From: Deltaproteobacteria bacterium
Lineage (GTDB): Bacteria; Desulfobacterota; Syntrophia; Syntrophales; UBA5619
Reading direction: 5' to 3'
Length of the DNA stretch: 49,921 bases
NCBI GenBank assembly: GCA_021372695.1
Contig: JAJFTY010000029.1
Span: forward strand, 1 to 49,921
Part shown: piece after piece, positions 15,112-24,238 of the stretch
Position numbering within the stretch: position 1 is the first letter of the stretch
Layout: every line of letters begins with the position of its first letter
Program-made: the position numbers and the translations under genes
Notes under the pieces: generated by a model
Told to the model about the DNA's origin: nothing
The model's input: only the letters and a program-made list of their open reading frames with translations
Database searches by the model: none

Positions 15112-18100
15112 ATGCAAGACCAAGCCAAGACGAAGCAGGACCTGATCCGGGAGATGGCGGCCCTGAGGGAGAGGGTCGAGGAGCTGCAACGGACAGATGC
15201 TGCCCTACACGACACGGAGAGGCGTCACCGATTGCTCTTCGAGCATTCGCCCGACGGCATCCTGATCATCGATCCCGCCACGGCGCGGCCCCTGGAGTTC
15301 AACGAGACCGCCTACCGTCAACTCGGATACTCGCGCGAGGAATTCGCGAAGCTGACGATCTTCGACCTGGAGGTCGATGAAACGCCCGGGGAGACCCGGG
15401 CGCGCATTGCCCGAGTCCTGCGTGAGGGGCGAGCGGATTTTGAAACCCGGCAGCGCACCCGCCGGGGTGAAATCAAGAATGTCCACGTAACGGCGCAGAT
15501 CGTCGAGATCCTCGGGAAATCCTTATACCACTGCATCTGGCGCGACATCACTGACCGCAAGCGGGCGGTGGAGGCGCTCGTCCAGAGCGAGGAGAAATTC
15601 CGCAAGGCTTTTTACACCAGCCCGGATTCCATCGCCATCAACCGTCTCGGGGACGGCAGGTATGTCTCCATCAATCCGGGGTTTACGAAGATCATGGGAT
15701 ACACGGAGGAGGAGATCATCGGGAAGAGCTCCCTGGAGCTCAATATCTGGGACAATGCCGAGGACAGACAACGACTGGTGGCCGGATTGAAGAGGGACGG
15801 GATCGTCACGAACCTCGAAGCGGCTTTTCGGGCAAAAGATGGAGAGATCCGCTATGGCTTGATGTCGGCTTCCCTGATCGATCTCAATGGCGTTCCCCAC
15901 ATTCTCAACATCACCCGGGACATTTCCGATCGCAGGCGGGCGGAGGAGCAGTGGCGACGGAATCGGGAGACGGCCGAACGGCTGGCCGAAGAGATGGCCG
16001 TGATCCCCGAGATCGGGAGGGTGTTCAGCTCCACGCTCGACATCGACGAGGTGTTCGACCGTTTCGCCGCCGAGGCAAAAAAATTGATCGCCTTCGATCG
16101 GATTGTCGTGAATCTGAATGAGCCGCAGAAAGATATCATCTACACCACGTTTTCCTGCGGGCTGGATGTCCCGGGGAGGCGGCCGGGAGAAATATATCCT
16201 TTCGCCGGGTCCATGAATGAACTCCTGATGCAAACGCGCACCGGCTTGATCAATCGTCTCTCCACCCTCGAGGAGACGGCCGAACGATATCCCGGTCTCG
16301 TGCCCGCCTTCCGGGCGGGCATGCGCTCCATGATGGCGGTTCCCCTGATCTCCCGGGACGTCGTGGTCGGGGGGCTGCACTTTCATTCGCAGTTGCCCGA
16401 CGCTCATACCGAACAGGACCTCCGTCTGGCCGAGAGGATCGGGGATCAGATTGCCGGAGCCATCGCCAGTGCGGAGCTTTACAAAGATCTCCGGGAAACG
16501 GAAAGGTCCCTGCGGGAGAGCGAGGGGAAGTACCGCCTGATCGCTGAAAATACGGCGGACCTGATATCGATCCAGGACATGAATCTGCGCTTCACCTATA
16601 TCAGTCCGGCCATCAAGCGTCTCCGGGGATTCACTGTTGATGAGGCCATGGAGCAGACGCTCGATCAGGTCCTGACCCCCGAATCCCTGCGGATCAGCTT
16701 GAACGTCTTCCAGGAGGAGATGCAGAAAGAAGCCAGCGGAACGGCCGATCCGGACCGGATACGCATCCTGGAACTGGAGGAGTACAAGAAGGACGGCTCG
16801 ACCATCTGGATGGAGGTCAGTCTCTGCTTCATGCGTGATCCGGAACGTAAACCCATCGCGATTCTCGTCGTCTCCCGGGACATCACCGAGCGCAAGCGGG
16901 CGGACAGAGCCCTGCAGCGCCAGAACTTCTACCTTGAATCGCTCAACGAAACGGCCCTATCCCTGATGCGGCGCACCAACCTGACCGACATCTTCCAGGC
17001 CATCATCGAACGGGCCGTGCTTTTTTCCGGAGCGGACGAAGGGTGGATTTTCATCTACGACGACCAGAACGGCGCTTTCGACTGCAAGGCCGTCACGGGA
17101 AGAAGGGAATATCGGATCGGAGAGCGCATCGACAGCGGCAGCGGGATCAGCGAAGAGGTATGGCGAACGGGGCAAACGGTTCTCGTGGACGACTACCATG
17201 TCTGGGAAAAGCGGGCGAAGGGAAGGGAGTATGACGTGCGCCGGGCAACGGTGGCGATTCCGATGCAGTACGAGGGACGGCTTGCCGGGATCCTCGGCCT
17301 GGCGCACCACGATGCCGCAAAGCGCTTCCTGGGTGACGAGTTGGCCATACTCGAACGCAGTGCGGAATTGGCTTCGATCGCCCTCGACAACGCCCGGCTC
17401 TACGACCGGATGAAGCGGGAGCTCGTGGAGCGGAAGCAGGCGGAGGAGGAAAATCTCCGGCTGGCGGAGCGTCTCCAGCAGGCCGAGAAGATGGAGGCCC
17501 TGGGTACCCTGGCGGGCGGTGTCGCCCACGACCTCAACAACGTTCTGGGCATCGTCGTCGGCTATGCGGAGTTGCTGCTGAATGAGGTGGGCCAGTCGAG
17601 TCCGATCCGCTCCCGTCTCCTCAACATCATGAGTGGCGGCGAAAAAGCGGCCGCGATCGTGCAGGATCTGCTGACCCTGGCCAGGAGGGGGGTAACCAGC
17701 AGACAGATTCTGAACCTGAACCAGACCGTCGTCTCGGATCAGCGTTCGCCTGAATTCGAGAAGCTCGCTTCCCTTTATCCGGCGGTCAGGGTCAAGATCG
17801 ATCTCGAACCGAACATCCTGAATATCTCGGGATCCAAGGTGCACATCGGTAAGACCCTGTTCAACCTCGTTGCGAATGCCTATGAGGCCATGCCGAAGGG
17901 TGGTCTCCTCACGATCAGAACCGCCAATCAATACATCGACAGGCCCATTCAGGGATATGACGAGGTCCGGGAGGGAGATTATGTCGTTCTTTCCGTCTCC
18001 GACACCGGGGAGGGGATCGCGGCAGCGGACCGGAAGCGGATCTTCGAACCGTTCTACACGAAAAAGGTGATGGGGAGGAGCGGGACGGGGCTGGGGCTCT

Positions 18101-18624
18101 CCGTGGTCTGGGGGACGGTGAAGGACCACCACGGCTACATCAACGTTCAGAGCGAGCAGGGAAAGGGGAGCACCTTCACCCTCTATTTCCCCGTGTCCAG
18201 GGAAGAGATCACGGCCGAACGCATGGCGGCCGACATCTCCCAATACATGGGGAGAGGCGAATCGATCCTGGTGGTCGATGACGTCCCTGGTCAGCGCGAT
18301 CTCGCGGCCGCGATGCTCGGGAAACTGAATTACCGTGTGGCCAGCGTTTCCAGCGGAGAGGAGGCGGTGGCCTGGATCAGCGACCATCCCGTCGATTTGA
18401 TGGTTCTGGATATGATCCTGGGCTCCGGCATGGACGGACTGGACACCTACCGGAGTGTCCTGGAGATCTATCCGAAGCAGAAGGCGATCATCGTGAGCGG
18501 CTTTTCGGAAACGGAGCGGGTCAGCCGTGCTCAGGAACTCGGCGCGGGCGCCTATGTGCGGAAGCCCTACGTCATTGAAAAGCTGGGAATGGCTGTGAGG
18601 AGTGAGTTGGATCGCGCCACGTGA
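15112..18624 (+). CDS. Hybrid sensor histidine kinase with PAS, GAF and receiver domains
   Basis: About 1170 residues, soluble (no membrane segment seen). Order: a short coiled coil (1-40), PAS (about 35-150), PAS (about 160-285), GAF (about 305-460), PAS (about 475-600), GAF (about 615-765), coiled coil, dimerisation/phosphoacceptor domain with the H-box GGVAHDLNN (His806), ATPase domain (NLVANAYEAMPKGG, DTGEGIA, GTGLGLSVVWG) and a C-terminal receiver with predicted phospho-Asp1100. ATG 15112 is chosen because upstream in-frame codons fall in the CoA-transferase remnant and have no domain similarity. No partner regulator follows; output must be by phosphorelay to another protein. The third PAS resembles that of the diguanylate cyclase at 31233-32240. 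Confidence 0.93.
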   Translation: MQDQAKTKQDLIREMAALRERVEELQRTDAALHDTERRHRLLFEHSPDGILIIDPATARPLEFNETAYRQLGYSREEFAKLTIFDLEVDETPGETRARIARVLREGRADFETRQRTRRGEIKNVHVTAQIVEILGKSLYHCIWRDITDRKRAVEALVQSEEKFRKAFYTSPDSIAINRLGDGRYVSINPGFTKIMGYTEEEIIGKSSLELNIWDNAEDRQRLVAGLKRDGIVTNLEAAFRAKDGEIRYGLMSASLIDLNGVPHILNITRDISDRRRAEEQWRRNRETAERLAEEMAVIPEIGRVFSSTLDIDEVFDRFAAEAKKLIAFDRIVVNLNEPQKDIIYTTFSCGLDVPGRRPGEIYPFAGSMNELLMQTRTGLINRLSTLEETAERYPGLVPAFRAGMRSMMAVPLISRDVVVGGLHFHSQLPDAHTEQDLRLAERIGDQIAGAIASAELYKDLRETERSLRESEGKYRLIAENTADLISIQDMNLRFTYISPAIKRLRGFTVDEAMEQTLDQVLTPESLRISLNVFQEEMQKEASGTADPDRIRILELEEYKKDGSTIWMEVSLCFMRDPERKPIAILVVSRDITERKRADRALQRQNFYLESLNETALSLMRRTNLTDIFQAIIERAVLFSGADEGWIFIYDDQNGAFDCKAVTGRREYRIGERIDSGSGISEEVWRTGQTVLVDDYHVWEKRAKGREYDVRRATVAIPMQYEGRLAGILGLAHHDAAKRFLGDELAILERSAELASIALDNARLYDRMKRELVERKQAEEENLRLAERLQQAEKMEALGTLAGGVAHDLNNVLGIVVGYAELLLNEVGQSSPIRSRLLNIMSGGEKAAAIVQDLLTLARRGVTSRQILNLNQTVVSDQRSPEFEKLASLYPAVRVKIDLEPNILNISGSKVHIGKTLFNLVANAYEAMPKGGLLTIRTANQYIDRPIQGYDEVREGDYVVLSVSDTGEGIAAADRKRIFEPFYTKKVMGRSGTGLGLSVVWGTVKDHHGYINVQSEQGKGSTFTLYFPVSREEITAERMAADISQYMGRGESILVVDDVPGQRDLAAAMLGKLNYRVASVSSGEEAVAWISDHPVDLMVLDMILGSGMDGLDTYRSVLEIYPKQKAIIVSGFSETERVSRAQELGAGAYVRKPYVIEKLGMAVRSELDRAT

Positions 18625-18746
18625 AGCCGGAACGGCGATGTGCCTCCCGAATCCGGTCACCTGGCATCGATCGGGAAGGGTCCGTGCGAATGCAGAGGTA
18701 CAGACGGGGTTCACGAAGCGATGCGGCGAATGCGGAAACGGGGGGC

Positions 18747-19199
18747 ATGGATCTGAAAATCGTCCTCATCATGCTCGCCGCCACGGTCGCTCTGCTTCTG
18801 ATCATCGTGACCTACTCCGGGGAACGATACGGTGAACTGCGGCCGAATGAGGAGGTGACTCAGGCCTTCCGGACGGACCCCGGGAAGGATTACTATCTCA
18901 GCGGGCCGGACCCGTATCCCAACGCCATCATGGGTATCGACAAATCCTGGATGCTGGAGGGGGACCTGTGGAAGAGGAAGGATCTGACGGCCGGGGGAAT
19001 GGAGGAGCTTGTCGGGAACATGCGTTCGAAGGCAGCGGAGCGTGGGGGATTTCTGCAGGGTTTTGACATTCTGGACGACCGGGGCCGAAAGATCGGAGAG
19101 TGGTTATCCGCGCCGGGAATGAATGCCACCGTCTGGATGAAGGGAGGCGATCGGGTCGCCATCTCCACTCCGCCGCTTAACGTTCATCCGGATCGGTGA
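18747..19199 (+). CDS. Small membrane-anchored protein of unknown function
   Basis: A 150-residue protein. One N-terminal membrane helix (KIVLIMLAATVALLLIIVTY, residues 4-23) is followed by a soluble domain with RPNEEVTQAFRTD, NAIMGIDKSWML and GFDILDDRGRKIGEWLS. It could be a signal anchor with the bulk in the periplasm. I do not recognise the family. ATG 18747 is chosen because the hydrophobic helix then starts immediately; an earlier in-frame ATG at 18690 would add a basic, unstructured stretch. It follows the kinase by about 120 bp on the same strand. Confidence 0.65.
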   Translation: MDLKIVLIMLAATVALLLIIVTYSGERYGELRPNEEVTQAFRTDPGKDYYLSGPDPYPNAIMGIDKSWMLEGDLWKRKDLTAGGMEELVGNMRSKAAERGGFLQGFDILDDRGRKIGEWLSAPGMNATVWMKGGDRVAISTPPLNVHPDR

Positions 19200-19325
19200 G
19201 AAAATGCGGATGGACGAAAAGTAGCGTTTGAGGGCAAGTTGCTGTATGGATCGTAGATCATCGCGATTTTCCGTGGTTCCATCGGTGAGACGGGTTTTGT
19301 CTATGAGAGAGGAAGGGGAGGAAGC

Positions 19326-19607
19326 ATGCCGGACTACTGGATCAAGATTAGTGAGACCGAAGAGGATGATGTCAAGAACCACCATTACCTGATTACGGCC
19401 AACGACGAAAAGGAGGCAAAAAGGGATGCTCTGAAATTCATGGGGCGCTTCATCGACGATGACGATGATCCTGAAAAGATCGAGAACGGATTTGCGTTCT
19501 GCAACAAGGCCGTGGTGGTTCGGCTCGAATCCGTGAAGGAAACGACGAAGGAAAAATTCAAGGAATTTCTGCTGAAGATCCACACCATCGACATGGCTGA
19601 TCAATGA
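19326..19607 (+). CDS. Conserved-looking small acidic protein, unknown function
   Basis: A 93-residue protein rich in Asp, Glu and Lys, with no signal peptide or membrane segment. It begins MPDYWIKISETEEDDVKNHH and has a poly-Asp run (IDDDDDPEKIE) and a Lys/Glu-rich C-terminal helix. GGAAGC upstream is a plausible ribosome site (GAGGGGAGGAAGC). The composition and start look like a real protein, but I do not recognise a family. The phosphoesterase gene follows after 51 bp, so co-transcription is likely. Confidence 0.6.
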   Translation: MPDYWIKISETEEDDVKNHHYLITANDEKEAKRDALKFMGRFIDDDDDPEKIENGFAFCNKAVVVRLESVKETTKEKFKEFLLKIHTIDMADQ

Positions 19608-19658
19608 GGGATCTCTCTGCATCCGAAACGCCGGCGCATCGGAAGTAAGGGGTAGAGA

Positions 19659-20513
19659 ATGCGATCGGAAGGACAAAAAAGGCGCATCGTCGTAGGAGAC
19701 ATCCACGGGGAACTGGACGGATTCAGGGAAATTCTCTGGAATGCGGGGCTCGTCGATCGAAAAGACGCATGGAGCGGCGGCGATGCCGTCCTGATCCAAA
19801 CGGGGGACGTCATCGACCGCGGGCCCTGGTCCCGGGAATCCGTGGAATATCTGAGAAGAGTGCAGAAGGAAGCGGTCGCCGCCGAAGGCAGGGTGGTCCG
19901 TCTCTGCGGAAATCACGCGCTGATGGTTCTCCAGAAGAATTTCTACTATGCCGACTTCGAAGATCCGGAAGCCTTTGCGTCCGAATTGAAGGGGGAGATC
20001 CTCCAGGGCAAGGTTCAGGCCGCCTATACGGACGGGGAGCGACTCTACACCCACGCCGGTTTGAAATCGGAGATCCGGAAGGTCCTGCTCGCGGAGATGA
20101 AATTGGCCGGCCGGGAATTCAAACCCATCGAAAAGGATCTTCTCCCGCTGTCGGATCACATCAACCGGATCTTCCGGGAGTCCATCGAAAAAGAGGACTT
20201 CGACCACCCCATCTTCCGGGTCGGCCACGACCGCGGGGGGAGAGACCGGGTGGGCGGTATATTCTGGTGCGACTTCGCGTCGATCAGTCCCTCTGCGGAG
20301 GATGCGGTCATTCCCCAGATCTTCGGCCATACCCCCGCTCGCAGGGGCGAGGTCAGGACCGCGCATGGGCTGCGGCTGATCAATGTGGACGCGGGCATGT
20401 GCTGGGAATACGGCGGTGCACGGGTCTATATCGAGATCACCCCCGACGGCCGGCTGCTGCAGCACAGCAAGGTGCTCTCGAAGTGGAAAACGACCGAGCT
20501 TCGCCCGCAATGA
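19659..20513 (+). CDS. Calcineurin-like metallophosphoesterase
   Basis: A 284-residue phosphoesterase of the PPP/ApaH-like superfamily. The dimetal motifs are in order: GDIHG (13-17), GDVIDRG (49-55), GNHA (84-87, where GNH followed by D or E is usual), THAG near 137 and GHTP near 247. The substrate could be a phosphoprotein or a dinucleoside polyphosphate. The closest overall pattern is that of Shewanella- or bis(5'-nucleosyl)-tetraphosphatase-like proteins, but specificity cannot be settled. It sits after two small unknown proteins downstream of a histidine kinase, all on the same strand. Confidence 0.88.
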   Translation: MRSEGQKRRIVVGDIHGELDGFREILWNAGLVDRKDAWSGGDAVLIQTGDVIDRGPWSRESVEYLRRVQKEAVAAEGRVVRLCGNHALMVLQKNFYYADFEDPEAFASELKGEILQGKVQAAYTDGERLYTHAGLKSEIRKVLLAEMKLAGREFKPIEKDLLPLSDHINRIFRESIEKEDFDHPIFRVGHDRGGRDRVGGIFWCDFASISPSAEDAVIPQIFGHTPARRGEVRTAHGLRLINVDAGMCWEYGGARVYIEITPDGRLLQHSKVLSKWKTTELRPQ

Positions 20514-20533
20514 TCCCGGGCCCCGACCCGCCC

Positions 20534-20665
20534 ACAATTTTGGGGTGGTGACTCATTTTGCGAAGATCGGCCTCATTGGCGCTCATCTCTTTTTCGACCC
20601 CGAAAAATCTTTGAATCGCGTTGCATGGGCATCCTCGCGACCGACTGAGTGACCACCAATTTCGG
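20534..20665. repeat. MITE-like inverted-repeat element (copy A)
   Basis: The ends GGTGGTGACTCA (20544-20555) and TGAGTGACCACC (20646-20657) are inverted with one mismatch, and similarity extends into flanking AATTT sequences. A shorter related copy is at 28247-28300: the 24 bases at 20542-20565 match the reverse complement of 28268-28291 at 21 positions. There is no transposase. Confidence 0.6.
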
Positions 20666-20672
20666 CTTCTCC

Positions 20673-20702
20673 TTGACATCAAAGCAGCTTCTCCCCTATA
20701 GT
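20673..20702 (+). promoter_or_regulatory. Sigma-70-type promoter of the CoA-transferase gene
   Basis: TTGACA (20673-20678), 18-bp spacer, TATAGT (20697-20702): perfect -35 and five of six -10 bases. The start would be near 20710, with about 175 nt of leader before the ATG at 20885. It begins a few bases after the inverted-repeat element ends. Confidence 0.65.
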
Positions 20703-20884
20703 TCCACCAGTCTCAAACCCCATTCCCATCGAAAAGAACTGGGCCTCTTCGGCCGGCCGGATCGGCTTTCCGCGGTGTTCATCCGTCGCAGCGGACTGTT
20801 TCAACATCGTTCCATGGGTGCCGGAGCGAACGTCTTGTCCGGTTTTTGAACAGGGCTTCATCGGGGAAGGAGGCATATCGGGCC

Positions 20885-22882
20885 ATGTCAAACAGCGAGA
20901 CTCAAAAGGCCGGAGGGCATCCCGTCCTCCGGGGTGCGTTGAAAGCGCGGGACAAGGTCGTCACGGCGGCCGAGGCCGTCCGGCTCATCCGGGACGGGGA
21001 TGTCGTGGCCACCGGCGGGTTCGTGGGTGCGGTCTTTGCCGAGGAGATCGCCATCGCCATCGAGTCGCACTTCCTGGAGACCGGGCGTCCGCGTGATTTG
21101 ACGCTGATGTATGCCGCGGGCCAGGGGGATGGGGCCGACCGAGGGCTGAACCACCTGGCCCATGAGGGTCTGGTGAAGCGGGTCGTCGGCGGTTTCTGGG
21201 GCCTGGCCCCGAAGCTGGGCAGGATGGCGGTGGAAAACCGGATCGTCGCGTACAACCTTCCCCAGGGGGTCATCTCGCACATGTTCCGTGACATCGCGGC
21301 TCACAAGCCCCGGACGATCACGCCGGTCGGCCTGGGGACCTTCGTCGACCCCCGTCAGGGCGGCGGAAAGGTGAACGCGATCACGACCGAAGAGCTGGTG
21401 GAGCTGATCGCGTTCGACGGGAAGGAGTATCTCGCCTACAGGCACCTTCCCGTGAACGTGGCGATCATCCGCGGGACGACCGCCGACACGGACGGCAACG
21501 TGACGATGGAGAAGGAGGCCCTCACGGTCGAGAACCTTTCGATCGCGATGGCGGCCCGGAATTCGGGCGGATGTGTGATCGTCCAGGTGGAGCGGGTCGC
21601 GGAACGGGGCACCCTGAATGCGAGGAACGTGAAGATCCCCGGCATCCTGGTCGACTGCGTCGTCGTGGCCCGTCCCGAGAACCACTGGCAGACCTTCGCC
21701 CATCCCTACAACCCGGCCCTCTCCGGTGAGGTGAAGATCCCACTCCGTTCCATGCCGCCGATGGAGATGGGCGCGAAGAAGATCATCTCCCGGAGGGCCG
21801 CACTGGAGGTCGCGGTCAACGACGTCGTGAACCTGGGCATCGGCATTCCGGAAGGGGTGGCCAACGTCGCCAACGAGGAGAAGATCCACACCTATTTCAC
21901 CCTGACGGCGGAGCCCGGCGTGATCGGCGGCATCCCCGCAGGCGGGCTCAGCTTCGGCGCGGCGACGAATACCGACTGCGTCCTGGATCAGCCCTACCAG
22001 TTCGATTACTACGACGGCGGCGGTCTGGACGTGACCTGTCTGGGAATGGCCGAGGCCGACCGGGAGGGGAACGTCAACGTCAGCAAATTCGGTCCGCGCC
22101 TCGCCGGCTGCGGCGGCTTCATCAACATCAGCCAGGGGGCGAAGAAGTGCATCTTTGTGGGGACCTTCACGGCGGGCGGCCTTGAAGTTTCGGTACACGA
22201 CGGCGGGCTCGTCATCGAAAAGGAGGGACGCGTCCGGAAATTCGTCGACCGCGTCGAGCAGGTTACCTTCGGCGGCCGCTACGCCGCCGGCCGGGAGCAG
22301 TATGTCCGCTACGTGACGGAGCGCTGCGTTTTCGCGCTCGGTCCGGAAGGGCTCGAACTGATCGAGATCGCACCCGGCATCGATCCGGAGCGGCAGATCC
22401 TTGCCCTGATGGGTTTCAAGCCCGTCATCCACAAACCCCGACTGATGGACGGACGGATCTTCCGGCCGGCACCCATGGGCCTGGCCGGTGAACTGCTTGC
22501 CCTCCCTCTCGAAGACCGCCTGACCTACAGCCCGGAAAACAACCTCTTCTTCGTCGATTTCCAGGGGCTCCAGGTCCGGTCGATAGAGCAGATCCGGGAG
22601 ATCGACCGGCTGGTGAGGCAGCTTCTAGCAACCGTGGGAAAGCGGGTCTATGCCATCGTCAATTACGACGCCTTCGACATTCTGCCGGAGCTGATGGACG
22701 CCTACGCGGAAATGGTGAAAGGGATCGTCGATGACCTCTACGTCGCCACAACCCACTACACGGCGAGCGCTTTTGCCCGGATGAAGATCGGAGAAGCGCT
22801 GGCGGAAAAGAAGATCACGCCCCGGATGTACGCGAGCCGGGAAGAGGCGGAAAAGGCGCTCTGGCGGGGTGACACGCCTTGA
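20885..22882 (+). CDS. Acyl-CoA:acetate/propionate CoA-transferase (Pct-like) with C-terminal extension
   Basis: 665 residues from ATG 20885, chosen because AGGAGG lies upstream; an in-frame TTG at 20846 is less likely. The first half is a family I alpha-type domain ([19 protein letters not shown]) and the second a beta-type domain, fused as in propionate CoA-transferase. [20 protein letters not shown] (342 onward) contains the predicted catalytic Glu343 that forms the CoA thioester. The core ends near residue 520. About 145 further residues (including [20 protein letters not shown]) are beyond the standard Pct length and are of unknown role. It would move CoA between short acyl groups in fermentation or syntrophy; the substrate is not fixed by sequence. 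Transcribed alone, converging on the MFS gene. Confidence 0.88.
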   Translation: MSNSETQKAGGHPVLRGALKARDKVVTAAEAVRLIRDGDVVATGGFVGAVFAEEIAIAIESHFLETGRPRDLTLMYAAGQGDGADRGLNHLAHEGLVKRVVGGFWGLAPKLGRMAVENRIVAYNLPQGVISHMFRDIAAHKPRTITPVGLGTFVDPRQGGGKVNAITTEELVELIAFDGKEYLAYRHLPVNVAIIRGTTADTDGNVTMEKEALTVENLSIAMAARNSGGCVIVQVERVAERGTLNARNVKIPGILVDCVVVARPENHWQTFAHPYNPALSGEVKIPLRSMPPMEMGAKKIISRRAALEVAVNDVVNLGIGIPEGVANVANEEKIHTYFTLTAEPGVIGGIPAGGLSFGAATNTDCVLDQPYQFDYYDGGGLDVTCLGMAEADREGNVNVSKFGPRLAGCGGFINISQGAKKCIFVGTFTAGGLEVSVHDGGLVIEKEGRVRKFVDRVEQVTFGGRYAAGREQYVRYVTERCVFALGPEGLELIEIAPGIDPERQILALMGFKPVIHKPRLMDGRIFRPAPMGLAGELLALPLEDRLTYSPENNLFFVDFQGLQVRSIEQIREIDRLVRQLLATVGKRVYAIVNYDAFDILPELMDAYAEMVKGIVDDLYVATTHYTASAFARMKIGEALAEKKITPRMYASREEAEKALWRGDTP

Positions 22883-22937
22883 TCTGCAATGCTCTCGCAG
22901 CCTTCCGAAGGCGGCATGGCGTTTTTCTGCCGTCGGT

Positions 22938-24203
22938 CTACCTTTTGCCGCAGGCCATCTGGCGAGCCTCGGGTGCCTTGCGAAGCATGACGGTCATCAG
23001 GGGGCCGAAGGCCGCGCCGATCCCCAGCACGGTCCACGCAAGCCCCCATGCCATCGTCTCCGAGCGGAGCGGCTCGCCGCGAGCCCAGTCGATCACGAAA
23101 CCGAACACCCACGGGCTCATGATTCCGGCGCCGAAGCCCAGGACTGAACGCAGGGCGTACGCGGCCCCCAGATAGTGGGGAGGCACCAGTTCCGTGAGCC
23201 CTGTCGAATAGACCGATGAATCGGCAATCGCGGCCATGTTGTAGATCGAGGCCACGGTCACCAGAAGCCAGAGCGGCAGCGCCATCATCCAGCCGAACAG
23301 AAACGAGCAGGCGAGGCTCAGGCATGCCCCCAGCAGGATGGTCCGGGTACGTCCCCAGCGGTCCGACAGTGCCCCGCCGTAGATGCTGCCGCCCATGCTG
23401 GTAATGTAGGTGAGCGCCGTGAACAGGGCGCCGAAGCCGGCCGCCTGCATCGCCACGGTCCCCTTCTGCGCGATCGACGCCGCAAGGTACGCCGGTAGCC
23501 ACGCCCATAGCCCCAGCAGTTCCCACGCATGGAATACGTAGGCCCAGATCAGTAGCATGGCCGGCCTGTTTTGCCAGACCGCGCGCAGGGCGAAGATGCC
23601 GATGAGCTGATTGCCGTGCGAGTGGACAATGTTGGGCGTAGCGCGGAGCGTCCAGAGGGAGATCAGCATGGCAGCGACAGGTCCGCACGCGGTGGCGATG
23701 AATGCGCTCCGCCAGCCCACGTGCGGCATCAGGATACCACTCAGCAGCAGCGACGCGCCATAGCCGAGCGAGGCCGCCGCCAGAAACCATCCCATCGCGC
23801 GGCCGCGTTCCTGAGGTGCGAAACGCTCCGCAACGAGCGTCAAGCCCGGCGTATAGGAAGCCCCGGAACAGAGCCCGGTCAATCCGTAAAAGAGGAGCCC
23901 GGAAACGAAGCCGTCTGCGAAAAACGCGAACATCAGCGCACTGAAGCCGGCCAGGATGCCGCCGATCAGGAATGTCTTCCTGGCGCCGTACCGGTCGGCG
24001 AGGAAGCCCACGGTGAACAGCGATATCAGATAGCCGGCATGCCAGGCCGATTGTATCAGGCCGGCCCGGCTCGCCGACATCTCCCAATCCGACCGCAATA
24101 GCGGCAGCGCCGCCGAGTAGGTAGTGAAGATGAAGGCAAAAAAGACGCGGCTCAGACAAATCCCGGTGAGCCACGTGAAATCGCTTTGCGCTGCTGTTTT
24201 CAA
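22938..24203 (-). CDS. MFS transporter
   Basis: A 421-residue carrier with about 12 membrane helices. The loop after helix 2 has GFLADRYGARKT and the equivalent second-half loop has GALSDRWGRTRT, both the classic MFS A-motif. QSAWHAGYLISLFTVGF and VAERFAPQERGRAMG are also typical. The likely start is TTG 24203; no ATG lies before the first helix in this frame and the ribosome site is weak. It follows the phospholipase-like gene by 35 bp in the same direction, probably one transcript. The substrate is unknown. Confidence 0.88.
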   Translation of the reverse strand: MKTAAQSDFTWLTGICLSRVFFAFIFTTYSAALPLLRSDWEMSASRAGLIQSAWHAGYLISLFTVGFLADRYGARKTFLIGGILAGFSALMFAFFADGFVSGLLFYGLTGLCSGASYTPGLTLVAERFAPQERGRAMGWFLAAASLGYGASLLLSGILMPHVGWRSAFIATACGPVAAMLISLWTLRATPNIVHSHGNQLIGIFALRAVWQNRPAMLLIWAYVFHAWELLGLWAWLPAYLAASIAQKGTVAMQAAGFGALFTALTYITSMGGSIYGGALSDRWGRTRTILLGACLSLACSFLFGWMMALPLWLLVTVASIYNMAAIADSSVYSTGLTELVPPHYLGAAYALRSVLGFGAGIMSPWVFGFVIDWARGEPLRSETMAWGLAWTVLGIGAAFGPLMTVMLRKAPEARQMACGKR

Positions 24204-24238
24204 TGGTCGCGGTCCGGCATATGGGGACGATATCGAGG

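Larger units (their letters stand above)
20514..20884. other. Intergenic region (371 bp) with repeat and promoter
   Basis: It holds the inverted-repeat element at 20534-20665 and the promoter at 20673-20702. The reading frames here are not credible genes. Confidence 0.5.

Noticed and set aside
22756..24174. Alternative minus-strand frame overlapping the MFS gene
   Set aside because: It is Arg/His/Gly-rich and without helices, while the other frame gives a clear 12-helix MFS protein with both A-motifs.
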